Shown: positions 52,461-61,744, counted from the first letter of the stretch. The stretch: DNA of 64,000 nucleotides from Magnetococcus marinus MC-1 (GCF_000014865.1 NC_008576.1:3067501-3131500); one strand, 5' to 3'. Numbers and translations: made by a program. Notes: generated by a model from the letters alone, not told the origin.

Positions 52461-53744
52461 TTAGCTATCCTTCTTCAGGCGGGTAATACCCACCATGCGC
52501 AGCATAAACTTCTCAAACATCGGCTCAGAAGAACCGGTCTTCATCTTGCGCATAAAATATTTCTCAAAGCCCACTTTCGCCAAATGCACCCACTTACCTT
52601 TGCGCATCCAAGCAACGTTACGGGGGCCAATCTGCGGCATCGCCACAAACGCCACCCCAGTATCCCCCATATCCGCCAAGCAGATGGCGTTCCAGGTGCC
52701 TTCGTGGGTCAAGGGCTTGCCTTGCAGGTCCAGCTCAATATTGTGCACAATGGCCGTCACCATCGACTCGATCATATAACCCGTCTTGGGGGTACCGGTG
52801 GGCACAGGAGTCGCCTCAACAGGAGGAATCGCCACACACACACCCGCTGAATAAATGTTCGGCCACACGGTGTTGCGCTGATGTTTATCCACCTTCACAA
52901 AACCACGCGGATTACACAGCTTATCCCCTACCTTCGCCACCGCAGGCACCCCACGGAAAGCCGGTAGCATCATAGAGTATTTGTGGGGCAGCTCGTGCTG
53001 CTTGACCACATTACCGGACATATCATGCTCATCCACAAACATTTTACCAGGCTCAACACGGGTTACCTTGGCGTTGCAGATCCAGTTAATGTGGTGGCCA
53101 CGCAGTTCAGACTCCATCATGGTGCGGGAGTCACCCACCCCAGCCAGCCCCAAATGGCCAATGTAAGGCTCAGAGGTCACATAGGTCATGGGCACCTGAT
53201 CACGTATACGACGCTTGCGCAGGTCAGCATCCATGATAAAAGCAAACTCATACGCTGGTCCAAAGCATGAGGCGCCCTGCACCGCACCCACCACGATGGG
53301 GCCCGGATCTTTCAAGAAGGCTTCCCATCCTTCACAAGCGGTCTCGGCATGGGGCGTTGAACAGACCGACTGCGTGTAACCACCATGGGGACCCAATCCT
53401 TCAACCTCATCAAAAGCCAGCTCAGGACCGGTGCAGATGACCAGATAGTCATAATCCACGATCTGCCCATCGGCCAGCACCAATTTATTGTCGTCTGGCT
53501 TAATCTCTTCACAGGCAACCGAAATAAAATGGATGCCCTTTTTGCTCAAATAACCTTCCATGGGTAACTGAATTTCTTCAGCCTTGCGCCAACCAACCGC
53601 TACCCAAGGATTAGATGGGGTAAAAGAAAAGTGGGTGCTATTGTGCACCACTGTAACCTTATGCTCTTTACCCAACGCGCCACGCAACTCATACGCTGCG
53701 GGCCATCCCCCTACACCACCACCCAACACCACAATATGTGCCAT
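52461..53744 (-). CDS. sqr: Sulfide:quinone oxidoreductase
   Basis: FAD enzyme of 427 residues that oxidises sulfide and passes electrons to quinone at the membrane. The N-terminal FAD loop is IVVLGGGVGGWPAAYEL, followed by VTVVHNSTHFSFTPSNPWVAVGW. The three conserved cysteines are visible near 128 (SVCSTPHAE), 160 (GASCFGPAYE) and 355 (NAICLADMG). This agrees with the Cys128/Cys160/Cys356 set known from the Acidithiobacillus enzyme. A second FAD segment is IYSAGVCVAIPPVEAT. A basic amphipathic C-terminus can bind the membrane. The presence of SQR suggests a sulfur-oxidising lifestyle. Confidence 0.88.
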   Translation of the reverse strand: MAHIVVLGGGVGGWPAAYELRGALGKEHKVTVVHNSTHFSFTPSNPWVAVGWRKAEEIQLPMEGYLSKKGIHFISVACEEIKPDDNKLVLADGQIVDYDYLVICTGPELAFDEVEGLGPHGGYTQSVCSTPHAETACEGWEAFLKDPGPIVVGAVQGASCFGPAYEFAFIMDADLRKRRIRDQVPMTYVTSEPYIGHLGLAGVGDSRTMMESELRGHHINWICNAKVTRVEPGKMFVDEHDMSGNVVKQHELPHKYSMMLPAFRGVPAVAKVGDKLCNPRGFVKVDKHQRNTVWPNIYSAGVCVAIPPVEATPVPTGTPKTGYMIESMVTAIVHNIELDLQGKPLTHEGTWNAICLADMGDTGVAFVAMPQIGPRNVAWMRKGKWVHLAKVGFEKYFMRKMKTGSSEPMFEKFMLRMVGITRLKKDS

Positions 53745-53963
53745 AAAAACGAACCCCTTATGCGGTCGTTAAGACCTCTGCAACCCAACTTTAGGCCATC
53801 CATCCACCCATTGACCCTAGCGCCGGACAACCCACCTTTATTATCAAAATCTTATATACGTTCAGATGCGCTTTTGTGAAGATATACAATCTACATTTAG
53901 AAATACACTCAAATCCCCTTATGGGCACATAACGCAATCTTACGCCTTGCTTTATGCACCCCC

Positions 53964-55256
53964 TTAAAGCAGATTTTTCTGTTTAAAATATCGACTCAAC
54001 GTTTCGATCACATAGTCGATGGCCGCCTCATCCATATCCTGATGCACCGGTAGCAGCAACCCATGTTTCATAATTCTGGTCGCATGGGGTAGCGCCCCAA
54101 CCACCCGATGAGGCACATATTTAAAACCGGGTTGGCGGGCAATGTTGCCACAACTGACGGTGCGGGTCTCAATACCTGCATCGGAGAGGTGCGTGCGCAA
54201 CTCCGCCACCGTAAAGGGCGCATCGTTGGTCAAAGTGACAGGAAACGAAAATCGTGCATGTTCACCCTTGGGGGTGGTTTTCTGCGTACGCAGGTAACGC
54301 GAAAAGGGCCGCATGGCTTGTTCCATCCGCTCACCACAGTGGCGTCTGGCGGCTAATATGGCCGGTAGCCGTTTGAGTTGGATCTCTCCAATAACCGACT
54401 GTATCTCCGTGGGACGCAAATTATAACCCTGATTAACAAACAAAAAGCGGGGATCAACCTCAGGATAACGGTCTGCATAGGATTTTTCATCCCGCACATC
54501 CCGCACCCAACCATGGGCGCGTAAAATGCGGATCATATCATCAATTTCAGGGTCGTCGGTAATACACATGCCCCCTTCCATGGTACTCATATGGTGGGAA
54601 TGGTAAAAGCTAAAAGTACCAATACGCCCATGCGAACCCAACGCTTTGCCATTATAGGTAGCCCCGTTGGCCTCGGTACAATCCTCAATAAGCAGGAGTT
54701 GATGGCGAGCGCATAGATAGCCCAAACCATCCATGTCACAGGGGTTGCCATAACCATGCACGGCCATTACCGCACGGGTGCGCGGAGAGAGCGCCGCCTC
54801 GACACTGCGCGGTTCCAGATTGAGCGTCTCCGCATTGACATCCACCACCACCGGCACCAACTGATTTTGGATCAAAGGCCAAAAGGTCGTAGGCCAAGCC
54901 AGCGCCGGCACAATCACCTCATCCCCCGGTTGCATGGCATAGTCGAGCTTAGGGTTACACAGCGCTGAAACCGCCAACAACTTGGCCGATGAACCCGAGT
55001 TGCACATGATGCCATAGCGGCCATCACGGGCATGGCTGAAAGCCATTTCAAAAGCGCGTGTGCGCGACCCCATCTTAACTTCACCCTGCAACAAACATTG
55101 GGTAACGGCAAAGATCTCCTCGGCCCCAAAGGGGCGATTGTAGGGCGCAATTATGGGATCTGCCGGGTTAAAGTGATAACCGCTCTGCGTGCGACAACAT
55201 CCCTCAATGACTTCGTGAAGCACCGACAGATCAAACGGGGTTTCTGAGCTGGACAT
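53964..55256 (-). CDS. DegT-family PLP enzyme with His in place of the PLP lysine (ColD/RfbH-like 3-dehydratase)
   Basis: Protein of 430 residues from the ATG at 55256. It has the aminotransferase fold (MCNSGSSAKLLAVSAL, VMAVHGYGNPCDMDGL, LLIEDCTEANGA). Where PseC and WbpE carry the Schiff-base lysine (SFHPVKT, SFYPGKN), it reads SFYHSHHMSTMEGG, so His221 replaces Lys. This is the hallmark of the PLP-dependent dehydratases ColD and RfbH, which remove the 3-hydroxyl of a 4-keto-6-deoxy sugar. It lacks the cysteine cluster of RfbH/E1, and RAHGWVRD resembles ColD. With Gmd at 37202-38212 in the window, a GDP-linked substrate is plausible. No ColC was found. Confidence 0.8.
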   Translation of the reverse strand: MSSSETPFDLSVLHEVIEGCCRTQSGYHFNPADPIIAPYNRPFGAEEIFAVTQCLLQGEVKMGSRTRAFEMAFSHARDGRYGIMCNSGSSAKLLAVSALCNPKLDYAMQPGDEVIVPALAWPTTFWPLIQNQLVPVVVDVNAETLNLEPRSVEAALSPRTRAVMAVHGYGNPCDMDGLGYLCARHQLLLIEDCTEANGATYNGKALGSHGRIGTFSFYHSHHMSTMEGGMCITDDPEIDDMIRILRAHGWVRDVRDEKSYADRYPEVDPRFLFVNQGYNLRPTEIQSVIGEIQLKRLPAILAARRHCGERMEQAMRPFSRYLRTQKTTPKGEHARFSFPVTLTNDAPFTVAELRTHLSDAGIETRTVSCGNIARQPGFKYVPHRVVGALPHATRIMKHGLLLPVHQDMDEAAIDYVIETLSRYFKQKNLL

Positions 55257-55362
55257 AAAAAATTCGCCTTGCGTAACAGTGCGCCGGAACAGTCGTTCCT
55301 GCATTAAACACTATATGGTAGTTGTTCTTTGCGACAATGTGATGACAATAAGACCCTTATTT

Positions 55363-58218
55363 CTAAGTTATAGCCTTCCCTCCCATAACATCCGTAACGG
55401 CGCAGCCGGTCTCCTGCTGGCGCTCAAGGAGTGCTAAAAAATCCGATGGCGGCAGGGGTTTGCTCAAAAAGAAACCCTGCACTTGCTGACACTCCTGACC
55501 GCGCAAAAACTCCATCTGTTGAGCCGTTTCCACCCCCTCGGCCACCACCCCCAGCGCCATCGCCTTAGCCATGGAGATGATGGAGGAGATAATGCTGGCG
55601 CCATCGTCATCACCACCCAGATCCCGCACGAAGGATTGATCAATCTTTAAAGCATGCAAAGGAAATTTCTTCAGATAGCTCAAGGACGAATAACCCGTGC
55701 CAAAATCATCAATGGAGATACGCACCCCCAAATCCTTGAGCTTTTTTACCGTCTCAATGGTGTTATCCACATCGTGCATCGCAATGCTCTCGGTAATTTC
55801 CAACTCCAACCCCGTTGCAGGAAAACCGGTTTTCCTCAAAATTTCCGATACCTTTTCAATAAGATTGGGTTCTTGGAATTGCCGGGGTGATAAATTCACC
55901 GCCACCTGGACCTGGGGCAGCCCCATATCCCACCACTGTTTAACCTGGGCACAAGCACGGGTGAGCACCAATTCGCCCAGCGGTACAATCAAGCCTGTCT
56001 CTTCGGCCAATGGAATAAACTCTCCAGGGGGAATCACCCCACGCGTTGGGTGCACCCAACGCACCAACGCCTCCATACCCACAATTTGACGGCTCTCTGC
56101 ATCCACTTTGGGTTGGTAATGCAGCATTAACTCCTGGTTATCCACAGCGCGACGCAATTCGGCTTCCATAACCAAGCGTTTCGCATTCTGGATGTTCATA
56201 TCCGGTGTAAAAAATTTATAGGTCCCTTTTCCCGACTCCTTAGCCTTAAACATGGCGGCGTCGGCATTCATGGTCAAACTGTCGTAATCGTCACCATCCT
56301 GGCCATGTACCGCGATGCCAATACTGGCACCGACAAAAAGCTCATTTTCTTCAATAGAAAAAGGCACCTGCAACTGATTGATAATGGTCTCGGCCACATG
56401 GGCGGCATCTTCTGCCCGTTCCATGCCGGGTAGAATAATGGCAAATTCATCCCCCCCCAAGCGCGCCACGGTGTCACTTTTACGCACACTGGCAATCAAC
56501 CGCTTCGAGACCTGTAACAAAAGCTCATCCCCCACCCCATGCCCTAGGGTGTCGTTGATGATTTTAAAGCGATCCAGATCCACCAACAGCAGACTCATCA
56601 ATTTATTGGAACGCTCTGCGACCCCCACCTCATGGATCAAACGGTCCCGAAACAGCACCCGGTTGGGTAGCTGGGTCAAAGGATCATAGAAGACCAATCG
56701 CTCCAACTGCTGTTCGGTACTTTTTTGGCGGCTAATGTCATTAAACACCCCAACAAAGTGGGAGATAACCCCCTGCCGATTACGGATGGCACTAATGGCA
56801 AGCCATTTAGGAAAAATCTCACCGTTGCGGCGACGATCCCAAATTTCACCGCTCCAGTGGCCCTCCCCGACCAAATGTTTCCACATGGTGGCGTAAAAGC
56901 TGGCGTCATGACGACCCGACTGGGTGATTTTGGGGTTACGCCCCAGCACCTCATGGCGCATAAAACCGGTAATGCGCTCATAGGCCGGATTCACATCCAT
57001 AATTTGGTTTTTATGGTTGGTAATAACAATCGCTTCGGATGCTGTTTGCACGACCTGTTTAGCCAACAACAGTTGCTGTTCGGTTTCGCGGGCTTCATGG
57101 ATGTTTAATAGCGCGCCATCAAACCAACAGGGTTGACCTTGGTGATCCTTAATAATGCGTCCACGATCACTAACCCACATTTCGCCCCGCTGCGGGTGGT
57201 TAATACGGTATTGCATCTCATAGGGCACATGGGTCTTGATCGACCACTCCAGCGCCTCTTGCACATGGGGCCAATCTTCGGGCACGACCAAGCTTTTTAA
57301 GCTAACCCCTCCTTCTTGACACTGCTGCATAGAGAGACCGGCCACCTGATGCATTTGCGCGCTGGCATAGACCAAGCGGCGTTCCAGCGTAACCTGAGTA
57401 CGGTAAACCCCTGCATGGATGCTCTCAACCAGCGCTTGAAAACGGGCATCGTTCTCCCGTAGCACGCGAAAATCTTTTAAGTAGAGCGCAAAGAAATAAC
57501 TCAGCAAGAGAGCCAACGCTGCGAGACGCAAAAAGTGATAAAACCACCAGCGGCTGTCCCAGGTATCCGCCAACAAAAAAATGATGGCCGCGCTGGCCAT
57601 GAGCAGGCTAAAATTGCCCAACAGCAGCGGTGCCCTGCGGCCTGATACCACATGACCGCTGATCAGGGCAAACCACGCCAATACAAAACCCAGTGCCCCA
57701 ATCAGGTTCATACCAACCGCTAAATCGCTCAACTGCGACCACTGCCCCATGTCCGGAATATGTTCAGGAAAAAACATCGCCCAGCCCATCAACCCTAACG
57801 CGATCAGCAGAGCGGCATATGGTAATCTAGGCTGGCTATGCCACTGTTCCCCAAGCAACATTCCGGCACTTACGCCCCCCCCCAACAAGGTTGCCAAGGC
57901 GTAGAGCCAGATCACCACATTTTCATCGCTGCCCGGTGCCGTATGCAGCGCCATTAAAGGAATGGAGAGCACCAGCCCCGCACAGAGCCATAATAAACGA
58001 CCATTCACCTGCTGATTGCGATGCAGCAGCTTAATCACCACCGCCACAAAGAGCCCCATGAACCCGACCAGAGCCTCCACCAGCGCGTGCAATCCTGCAT
58101 GCGCCCACAGCTGCTCACCCATACCATAGCGCAGCCCAACCGCAATAAGCAGAGGCAGTAAGGCACTGGGCAACAGCGTTCCCAGAAAAAGCCGTAACAA
58201 TAAAGATGCATCCATCAT
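55363..58218 (-). CDS. Membrane PAS-PAS-GGDEF-EAL cyclic-di-GMP regulator
   Basis: Protein of about 951 residues (ATG at 58218; a TTG at 58221 is the outermost start). An N-terminal multi-helix membrane region (about 1-250) is followed by two PAS domains (about 260-385 and 390-505) with PAC endings. A GGDEF domain has VARLGGDEFAIIL near 589 with an RKSD inhibitory site five residues before. An EAL domain has EALVRW near 717 and DDFGTGYSSLSYL. All catalytic signatures of both domains are kept, so it may make and break c-di-GMP. It is divergent from the binding-protein/sensor-kinase pair, with a 354-base shared upstream region. Confidence 0.92.
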   Translation of the reverse strand: MMDASLLLRLFLGTLLPSALLPLLIAVGLRYGMGEQLWAHAGLHALVEALVGFMGLFVAVVIKLLHRNQQVNGRLLWLCAGLVLSIPLMALHTAPGSDENVVIWLYALATLLGGGVSAGMLLGEQWHSQPRLPYAALLIALGLMGWAMFFPEHIPDMGQWSQLSDLAVGMNLIGALGFVLAWFALISGHVVSGRRAPLLLGNFSLLMASAAIIFLLADTWDSRWWFYHFLRLAALALLLSYFFALYLKDFRVLRENDARFQALVESIHAGVYRTQVTLERRLVYASAQMHQVAGLSMQQCQEGGVSLKSLVVPEDWPHVQEALEWSIKTHVPYEMQYRINHPQRGEMWVSDRGRIIKDHQGQPCWFDGALLNIHEARETEQQLLLAKQVVQTASEAIVITNHKNQIMDVNPAYERITGFMRHEVLGRNPKITQSGRHDASFYATMWKHLVGEGHWSGEIWDRRRNGEIFPKWLAISAIRNRQGVISHFVGVFNDISRQKSTEQQLERLVFYDPLTQLPNRVLFRDRLIHEVGVAERSNKLMSLLLVDLDRFKIINDTLGHGVGDELLLQVSKRLIASVRKSDTVARLGGDEFAIILPGMERAEDAAHVAETIINQLQVPFSIEENELFVGASIGIAVHGQDGDDYDSLTMNADAAMFKAKESGKGTYKFFTPDMNIQNAKRLVMEAELRRAVDNQELMLHYQPKVDAESRQIVGMEALVRWVHPTRGVIPPGEFIPLAEETGLIVPLGELVLTRACAQVKQWWDMGLPQVQVAVNLSPRQFQEPNLIEKVSEILRKTGFPATGLELEITESIAMHDVDNTIETVKKLKDLGVRISIDDFGTGYSSLSYLKKFPLHALKIDQSFVRDLGGDDDGASIISSIISMAKAMALGVVAEGVETAQQMEFLRGQECQQVQGFFLSKPLPPSDFLALLERQQETGCAVTDVMGGKAIT

Positions 58219-58572
58219 CAAGTGCCAGTCATTTCTTGGCCGAAGATTAACACCCCCTGACGCCAGATCGCTCAGGGCAGCACGAGGGCAGTAGAAGCGT
58301 CAGAAAATTACCGCAAGAAAGTCACTACCGATCCTGCGAAACTTTTATATCCTATAGCGTTACCCTACTCTATCCCAGCTAAGTCGCTTATACCATCAAG
58401 AAGTGAAGCACCTCCCCTAAATGGCACCAGCCACTAAGCATAAACCACCGAAAGACCCTTAACACCACCGACAAAACAGGGGTTGCCTCAATTCTTATAA
58501 AAATGCACTGCATCAACCATATCTTATGCGTTATACTGCTGCGCTATAGCATACCGCCGATGGAGAAATACC
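58219..58572. other. Intergenic region between divergent signalling genes
   Basis: The 354-base gap separates the GGDEF-EAL gene from the binding-protein gene. TATACT at 58532-58537 could be a -10 element, but the matching -35 (around 58508-58514) is weak. No gene or hairpin could be supported. Confidence 0.4.
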
Positions 58573-59595
58573 ATGCATGCCTATTTTCGCTGGCTTTTTA
58601 TGTTTTGCTGGATCTTAATGGCGAGCCATGCTCAGGCCGAACCCTTTAAAATTGGCCTCCTGGTATGGTCGGATCAGATCGCCGGTCAGGTCGCCATGCG
58701 CGCCGGCCTAGAAGCCGAAGCGGCACACCTGCAACAACAGGCTCGTGATAAAAACCTGCCCAGCTTTACCTTGGATATTAAGCTGGCTGGTGATGGCCCC
58801 GCGGGTGTCGAAAAACAGATCCAACAAATGCAGGCGATGGTGGATGACAGAGTGGATCTGATTATTGTGCAACCAACTGACAATGCTGCGTTATCCTCCC
58901 CTTTGCAAGCAGCCAACCAAGCCGGTATACCGGTGGTAGCCTATGATCAATATATCAGTGGAGGGCATCTGTCGGCATTTGTCACCTCAAACAATTATCA
59001 GGCCGGTTTTTTGGATGGGGAGTATATGGCCCACCATTTTGCCGATGATCACACCATTCAAATCATCTTAGTAGAGTACCCCTATGTATCCTCCACCATC
59101 GACCGGGTGGATGGTTTTTTCGACGCCTTAAACCAATACAAACAACCCTATCGTATTCTACGCAGCTATCAAGCGGTGGAACCGGTTCAAGGGCGTGCGG
59201 TGGGTCAGCAGATTTTACAGGATTTTCCTCAACCTGGCTCTGTAGACGCCCTTTTTACGATCAATGACGGGGGCGGCTTAGCCATCGTTGACGAGCTCGA
59301 AAAAGCAGGCCGACACGAGCTGTTTGTCGCCACCATTGATGGCGACCCAAATTCCGTTGCACGCATACGTAAGGGAAGTATCATTAAAATTGATTCTGCC
59401 CAGTTTTGCGGACCCATTGGCGCAGAGGCCATGCGCGCTGCTTACGCCATTCTAACCGCTGGCAAGGTCCATGAACACTGGCTGGTACCGGTCTTTCCCA
59501 TCACCCGTCAGAGTGTCGCCCACTATCCAGGCTGGTCTGGCCCGATACCTGAGCATTACTCTAACCCATGTTTAACGTTTCTCTGCCGAATTTAG
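58573..59595 (+). CDS. Periplasmic sugar-type binding protein, C-terminus disrupted by an insertion sequence
   Basis: Protein of 340 residues as now read, with a signal peptide (cleavage after HAQA, about residue 22). It has the type I periplasmic fold of the ribose/LuxP group (FKIGLLVWSDQIAGQ, LIIVQPTDNAALSSPL, VVAYDQYISGG, FVATIDGDPNSV). Codons 1-330 are native; the last ten residues (NPCLTFLCRI) come from the insertion sequence. Joining 59564 to 61664 gives HYSKPWFSFHPQW and then GEMKVIAP before a stop, a 349-residue protein. The lost tail sits before a sensor kinase, so the pair probably worked like LuxP-LuxQ. Whether the truncated protein still folds is unknown. Confidence 0.85.
   Translation: MHAYFRWLFMFCWILMASHAQAEPFKIGLLVWSDQIAGQVAMRAGLEAEAAHLQQQARDKNLPSFTLDIKLAGDGPAGVEKQIQQMQAMVDDRVDLIIVQPTDNAALSSPLQAANQAGIPVVAYDQYISGGHLSAFVTSNNYQAGFLDGEYMAHHFADDHTIQIILVEYPYVSSTIDRVDGFFDALNQYKQPYRILRSYQAVEPVQGRAVGQQILQDFPQPGSVDALFTINDGGGLAIVDELEKAGRHELFVATIDGDPNSVARIRKGSIIKIDSAQFCGPIGAEAMRAAYAILTAGKVHEHWLVPVFPITRQSVAHYPGWSGPIPEHYSNPCLTFLCRI
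59561..59564 (+). repeat. Target-site duplication CTAA, left copy
   Basis: CTAA directly precedes the left inverted repeat and is matched by CTAA at 61660-61663 directly after the right one. Four bases is the length that restores the reading frame of the interrupted gene. Confidence 0.8.
59565..59576 (+). repeat. Left terminal inverted repeat of the insertion sequence
   Basis: CCCATGTTTAAC is identical to the reverse complement of 61648-61659. Confidence 0.85.
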
Positions 59596-59660
59596 GCATG
59601 TTTGGCCTGTTGATGTATTTTAACATATTGATTTATATGTACTCACAAATTCAAACATGT

Positions 59661-59672
59661 TTTGTAGTGCCA
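59661..59672 (+). repeat. Internal 12-bp direct repeat (left copy) with adjacent palindrome
   Basis: TTTGTAGTGCCA recurs at 61580-61591, so identical sequences bracket the transposase gene inside the element. The left copy runs into CATAATAAATTATTATG (59671-59687), an 8-bp-arm palindrome just before the transposase start. It may be a binding site or an operator for the transposase gene. Confidence 0.6.
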
Positions 59673-59725
59673 TAATAAATTATTATGTCTTGCGCCACCA
59701 TGGTGCTTTTGGTATCATTCCGAGT

Positions 59726-61555
59726 ATGTATATACGACGCACACAAACCCGCAATACAGCCACAGGCGAATCTTACTACACGCATCGCCTGGTTCAATCC
59801 CTTCGTGTCGGCACGAAGGTCAGGCAGGTGACACTCTTGAATCTTGGCCGTCATTTCGCCATAGGCCAGAATCACTGGCCCACCTTGTGTTCACGTATCG
59901 ATCAACTGCTAAGCCCTCAGAAGACACTGATTTCTCTTGATTGTCCTTCGCAAGTGGAGCGGGAGGCCCAGCGTATTGTCGCGCAATTGTTGACCCGTCA
60001 GCCGGAAGCAATCCCGTCTGCCAAGGAGACGGAAACCGGCCTTTCCCCAGAGGATGTGCAAACAGTATTGGTGGACTCTCTTGAAATGAGCCGCCCCCGG
60101 AGTGTGGGGGTGGAGCAGGTGGGACTATGGGCCATGGGTAAGGCAGGGTTTACAGAACTGTTGGCCGATGTCGGACTAACCGGCCCTCAGCGAGCCGCAG
60201 CCATCGGCGCCATTATTGGACGCATGGCCGCACCTGGTTCCGAACGGGCGCTGCATAGATGGCTCAGCGCCCAAAGCGGCCTAGGGGAGTTGCTTGATGT
60301 GGACTTCGAGACCATGAGCCTGATGCAATTTTACCGAGTTTCAGACCTATTGATCAGAAACCGCGAGGCTATCGAAAACAGATTGTTTTCCAAGATTAAC
60401 GATCTATTCAACCTGCCGGGCACCGTCACCTTATACGATTTGACCAATACCTATTTTGAGGGAGAGGCAGAAGGAAACAGCAAAGCTCAGCGGGGGCGCT
60501 CAAAGGAGAAGCGTTGCGACTCTCCCCTGTTGACCTTGGGTCTGGTACTCGACGGTAGCGGGTTTGTGCGCCGTTCGCAGATTTTCCCCGGCAATGTCTC
60601 CGAAGGGAGCACCCTGGAAGGGATGCTCAAAGGCTTGAATGCTCCCAATGGTACCTTGGTGGTTATGGATCGGGGGGTAGCCACTGAGGCCAATCTTGTC
60701 TGGTTACGCGACAAAGGCTATCGTTATCTGGTGGTCAGCCGAGAACGCGAGCGGCAATTCGATTTCAACGGTGCTGCATGTATCGAAACGGCCGCAAAGG
60801 AACAGATCCACATCCAAAAAGTTCTCAGCGACGATGGCCAGGAGGTGAGGCTTTACTGTCATTCCCAACGCCGTGCGGAAAAGGAAAAGGGGATCTCCCG
60901 GCGTTTTGCCGAGCGCTTTGAAGCCGGTCTGACTAAGCTCTCCGAGGGGCTTTCCAAGCCCCGCACCACAAAGAATATCGATAAACTTTGGGAGCGCATT
61001 GGACGGCTGAAAGAAAAAAATCGTGGTATAGGCCAGCACTACCACATCGAAATCATCCCGGACGACAGTGGTTTGCAGGCCCAAGCCATCCATTGGAAAC
61101 AAAAACCGCTCGATGGCACCTCGCTGACCCACCCTGGGGTCTACTGCCTGCGTAGCAACGAGACCGGCTGGGATGAGGAGCGCTTATGGCGCACCTACAT
61201 CACCCTCACGGATCTGGAATCGGTGTTTCGCTCTCTCAAATCGGAATTGGGCTTGCGTCCACTCTTCCATCGGAAAGAGGAACGCAGCGATGGTCATCTG
61301 TTTATCACCGTGCTGACCTACCAGATCGTACAGATAATACGTCAACAATTGGCGGAAAAAGGTATCCACGGTCGCTGGAGCACGCTGCGAGACATCCTCT
61401 CCAGCCAGTGCCGGATTACCGCTTCATTTCGACGACCCGATGGACATTCCTTGCAGGTGCGCAAAGCCACCAGACCTGAGCCTGAACAACAGAAAATCTT
61501 CCAGGCGCTTGGAATCCATGCAAACCCAGGCGGGGTGAAAAAGATGGTCGTCTGA
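59726..61555 (+). CDS. IS1634-family DDE transposase
   Basis: DDE recombinase of 609 residues from the ATG at 59726, where the protein begins YIRRTQTRN, as usual in the family. The catalytic residues are visible as D238 (LYDLTNTYFEG), D315 (VVMDRGVA) and E498 (TDLESVFRSLKSELGL). The frame is intact, so the element may be active. The long frame upstream to 59657 runs through the palindrome and is unlikely to be used. Confidence 0.92.
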   Translation: MYIRRTQTRNTATGESYYTHRLVQSLRVGTKVRQVTLLNLGRHFAIGQNHWPTLCSRIDQLLSPQKTLISLDCPSQVEREAQRIVAQLLTRQPEAIPSAKETETGLSPEDVQTVLVDSLEMSRPRSVGVEQVGLWAMGKAGFTELLADVGLTGPQRAAAIGAIIGRMAAPGSERALHRWLSAQSGLGELLDVDFETMSLMQFYRVSDLLIRNREAIENRLFSKINDLFNLPGTVTLYDLTNTYFEGEAEGNSKAQRGRSKEKRCDSPLLTLGLVLDGSGFVRRSQIFPGNVSEGSTLEGMLKGLNAPNGTLVVMDRGVATEANLVWLRDKGYRYLVVSRERERQFDFNGAACIETAAKEQIHIQKVLSDDGQEVRLYCHSQRRAEKEKGISRRFAERFEAGLTKLSEGLSKPRTTKNIDKLWERIGRLKEKNRGIGQHYHIEIIPDDSGLQAQAIHWKQKPLDGTSLTHPGVYCLRSNETGWDEERLWRTYITLTDLESVFRSLKSELGLRPLFHRKEERSDGHLFITVLTYQIVQIIRQQLAEKGIHGRWSTLRDILSSQCRITASFRRPDGHSLQVRKATRPEPEQQKIFQALGIHANPGGVKKMVV

Positions 61556-61579
61556 GCACATTTTCCAAAGAATGCACAG

Positions 61580-61591
61580 TTTGTAGTGCCA
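61580..61591 (+). repeat. Internal 12-bp direct repeat (right copy)
   Basis: TTTGTAGTGCCA is identical to 59661-59672 and lies 25 bases after the transposase stop. Confidence 0.6.
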
Positions 61592-61647
61592 CTCGAAAAA
61601 AATACACATCGTAAGATTCTGTATTTTAAGATCTTCTACAATAGCCT

Positions 61648-61659
61648 GTTAAACATGGG
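61648..61659 (+). repeat. Right terminal inverted repeat of the insertion sequence
   Basis: GTTAAACATGGG is the reverse complement of the left end and is followed directly by CTAA. Confidence 0.85.
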
Positions 61660-61721
61660 CTAAGCCCTGGTTTAGCTTTCACCCACAATGGTCGGGGGAA
61701 ATGAAAGTCATCGCACCTTAA
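61660..61721 (+). pseudogene. Detached C-terminal end of the periplasmic binding-protein gene
   Basis: After the second CTAA copy (61660-61663) the original frame continues and stops at TAA 61719-61721. It encodes KPWFSFHPQW, then SGEMKVIAP, when joined to 59564. It has no start codon of its own and is 23 bases before the sensor-kinase ATG. The sequence KPW at this point is common at the end of LuxP-like binding proteins. Confidence 0.85.
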
Positions 61722-61744
61722 CTTGATCAATGGGATAGCTCTGC

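Larger units (their letters stand above)
59565..61659 (+). mobile_element. IS1634-type insertion sequence (2095 bp)
   Basis: Element bounded by the perfect 12-bp inverted repeat CCCATGTTTAAC (left) and GTTAAACATGGG (right), with CTAA duplicated outside. It carries one transposase gene. Removal with one CTAA copy restores the binding-protein frame to a natural C-terminus, which independently confirms the ends. The TFTxLxN-type IS1634 transposase and single-gene layout suggest the family; the exact IS name cannot be given. Its left end also carries three copies of CATGTTT. The perfect terminal repeats, intact transposase and clean duplication suggest a recent insertion. Confidence 0.88.

Noticed and set aside
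57875-57883. C9 run in the GGDEF-EAL gene as a contingency locus
   Set aside because: Codes for conserved-looking glycines in a membrane segment and the gene is not a surface-glycan gene; noted only as background for the G9 tract at 37189.
59657-59725. N-terminal extension of the transposase
   Set aside because: The frame crosses the palindrome and the family normally begins at YIRRTQ-type sequence, matching the ATG at 59726.
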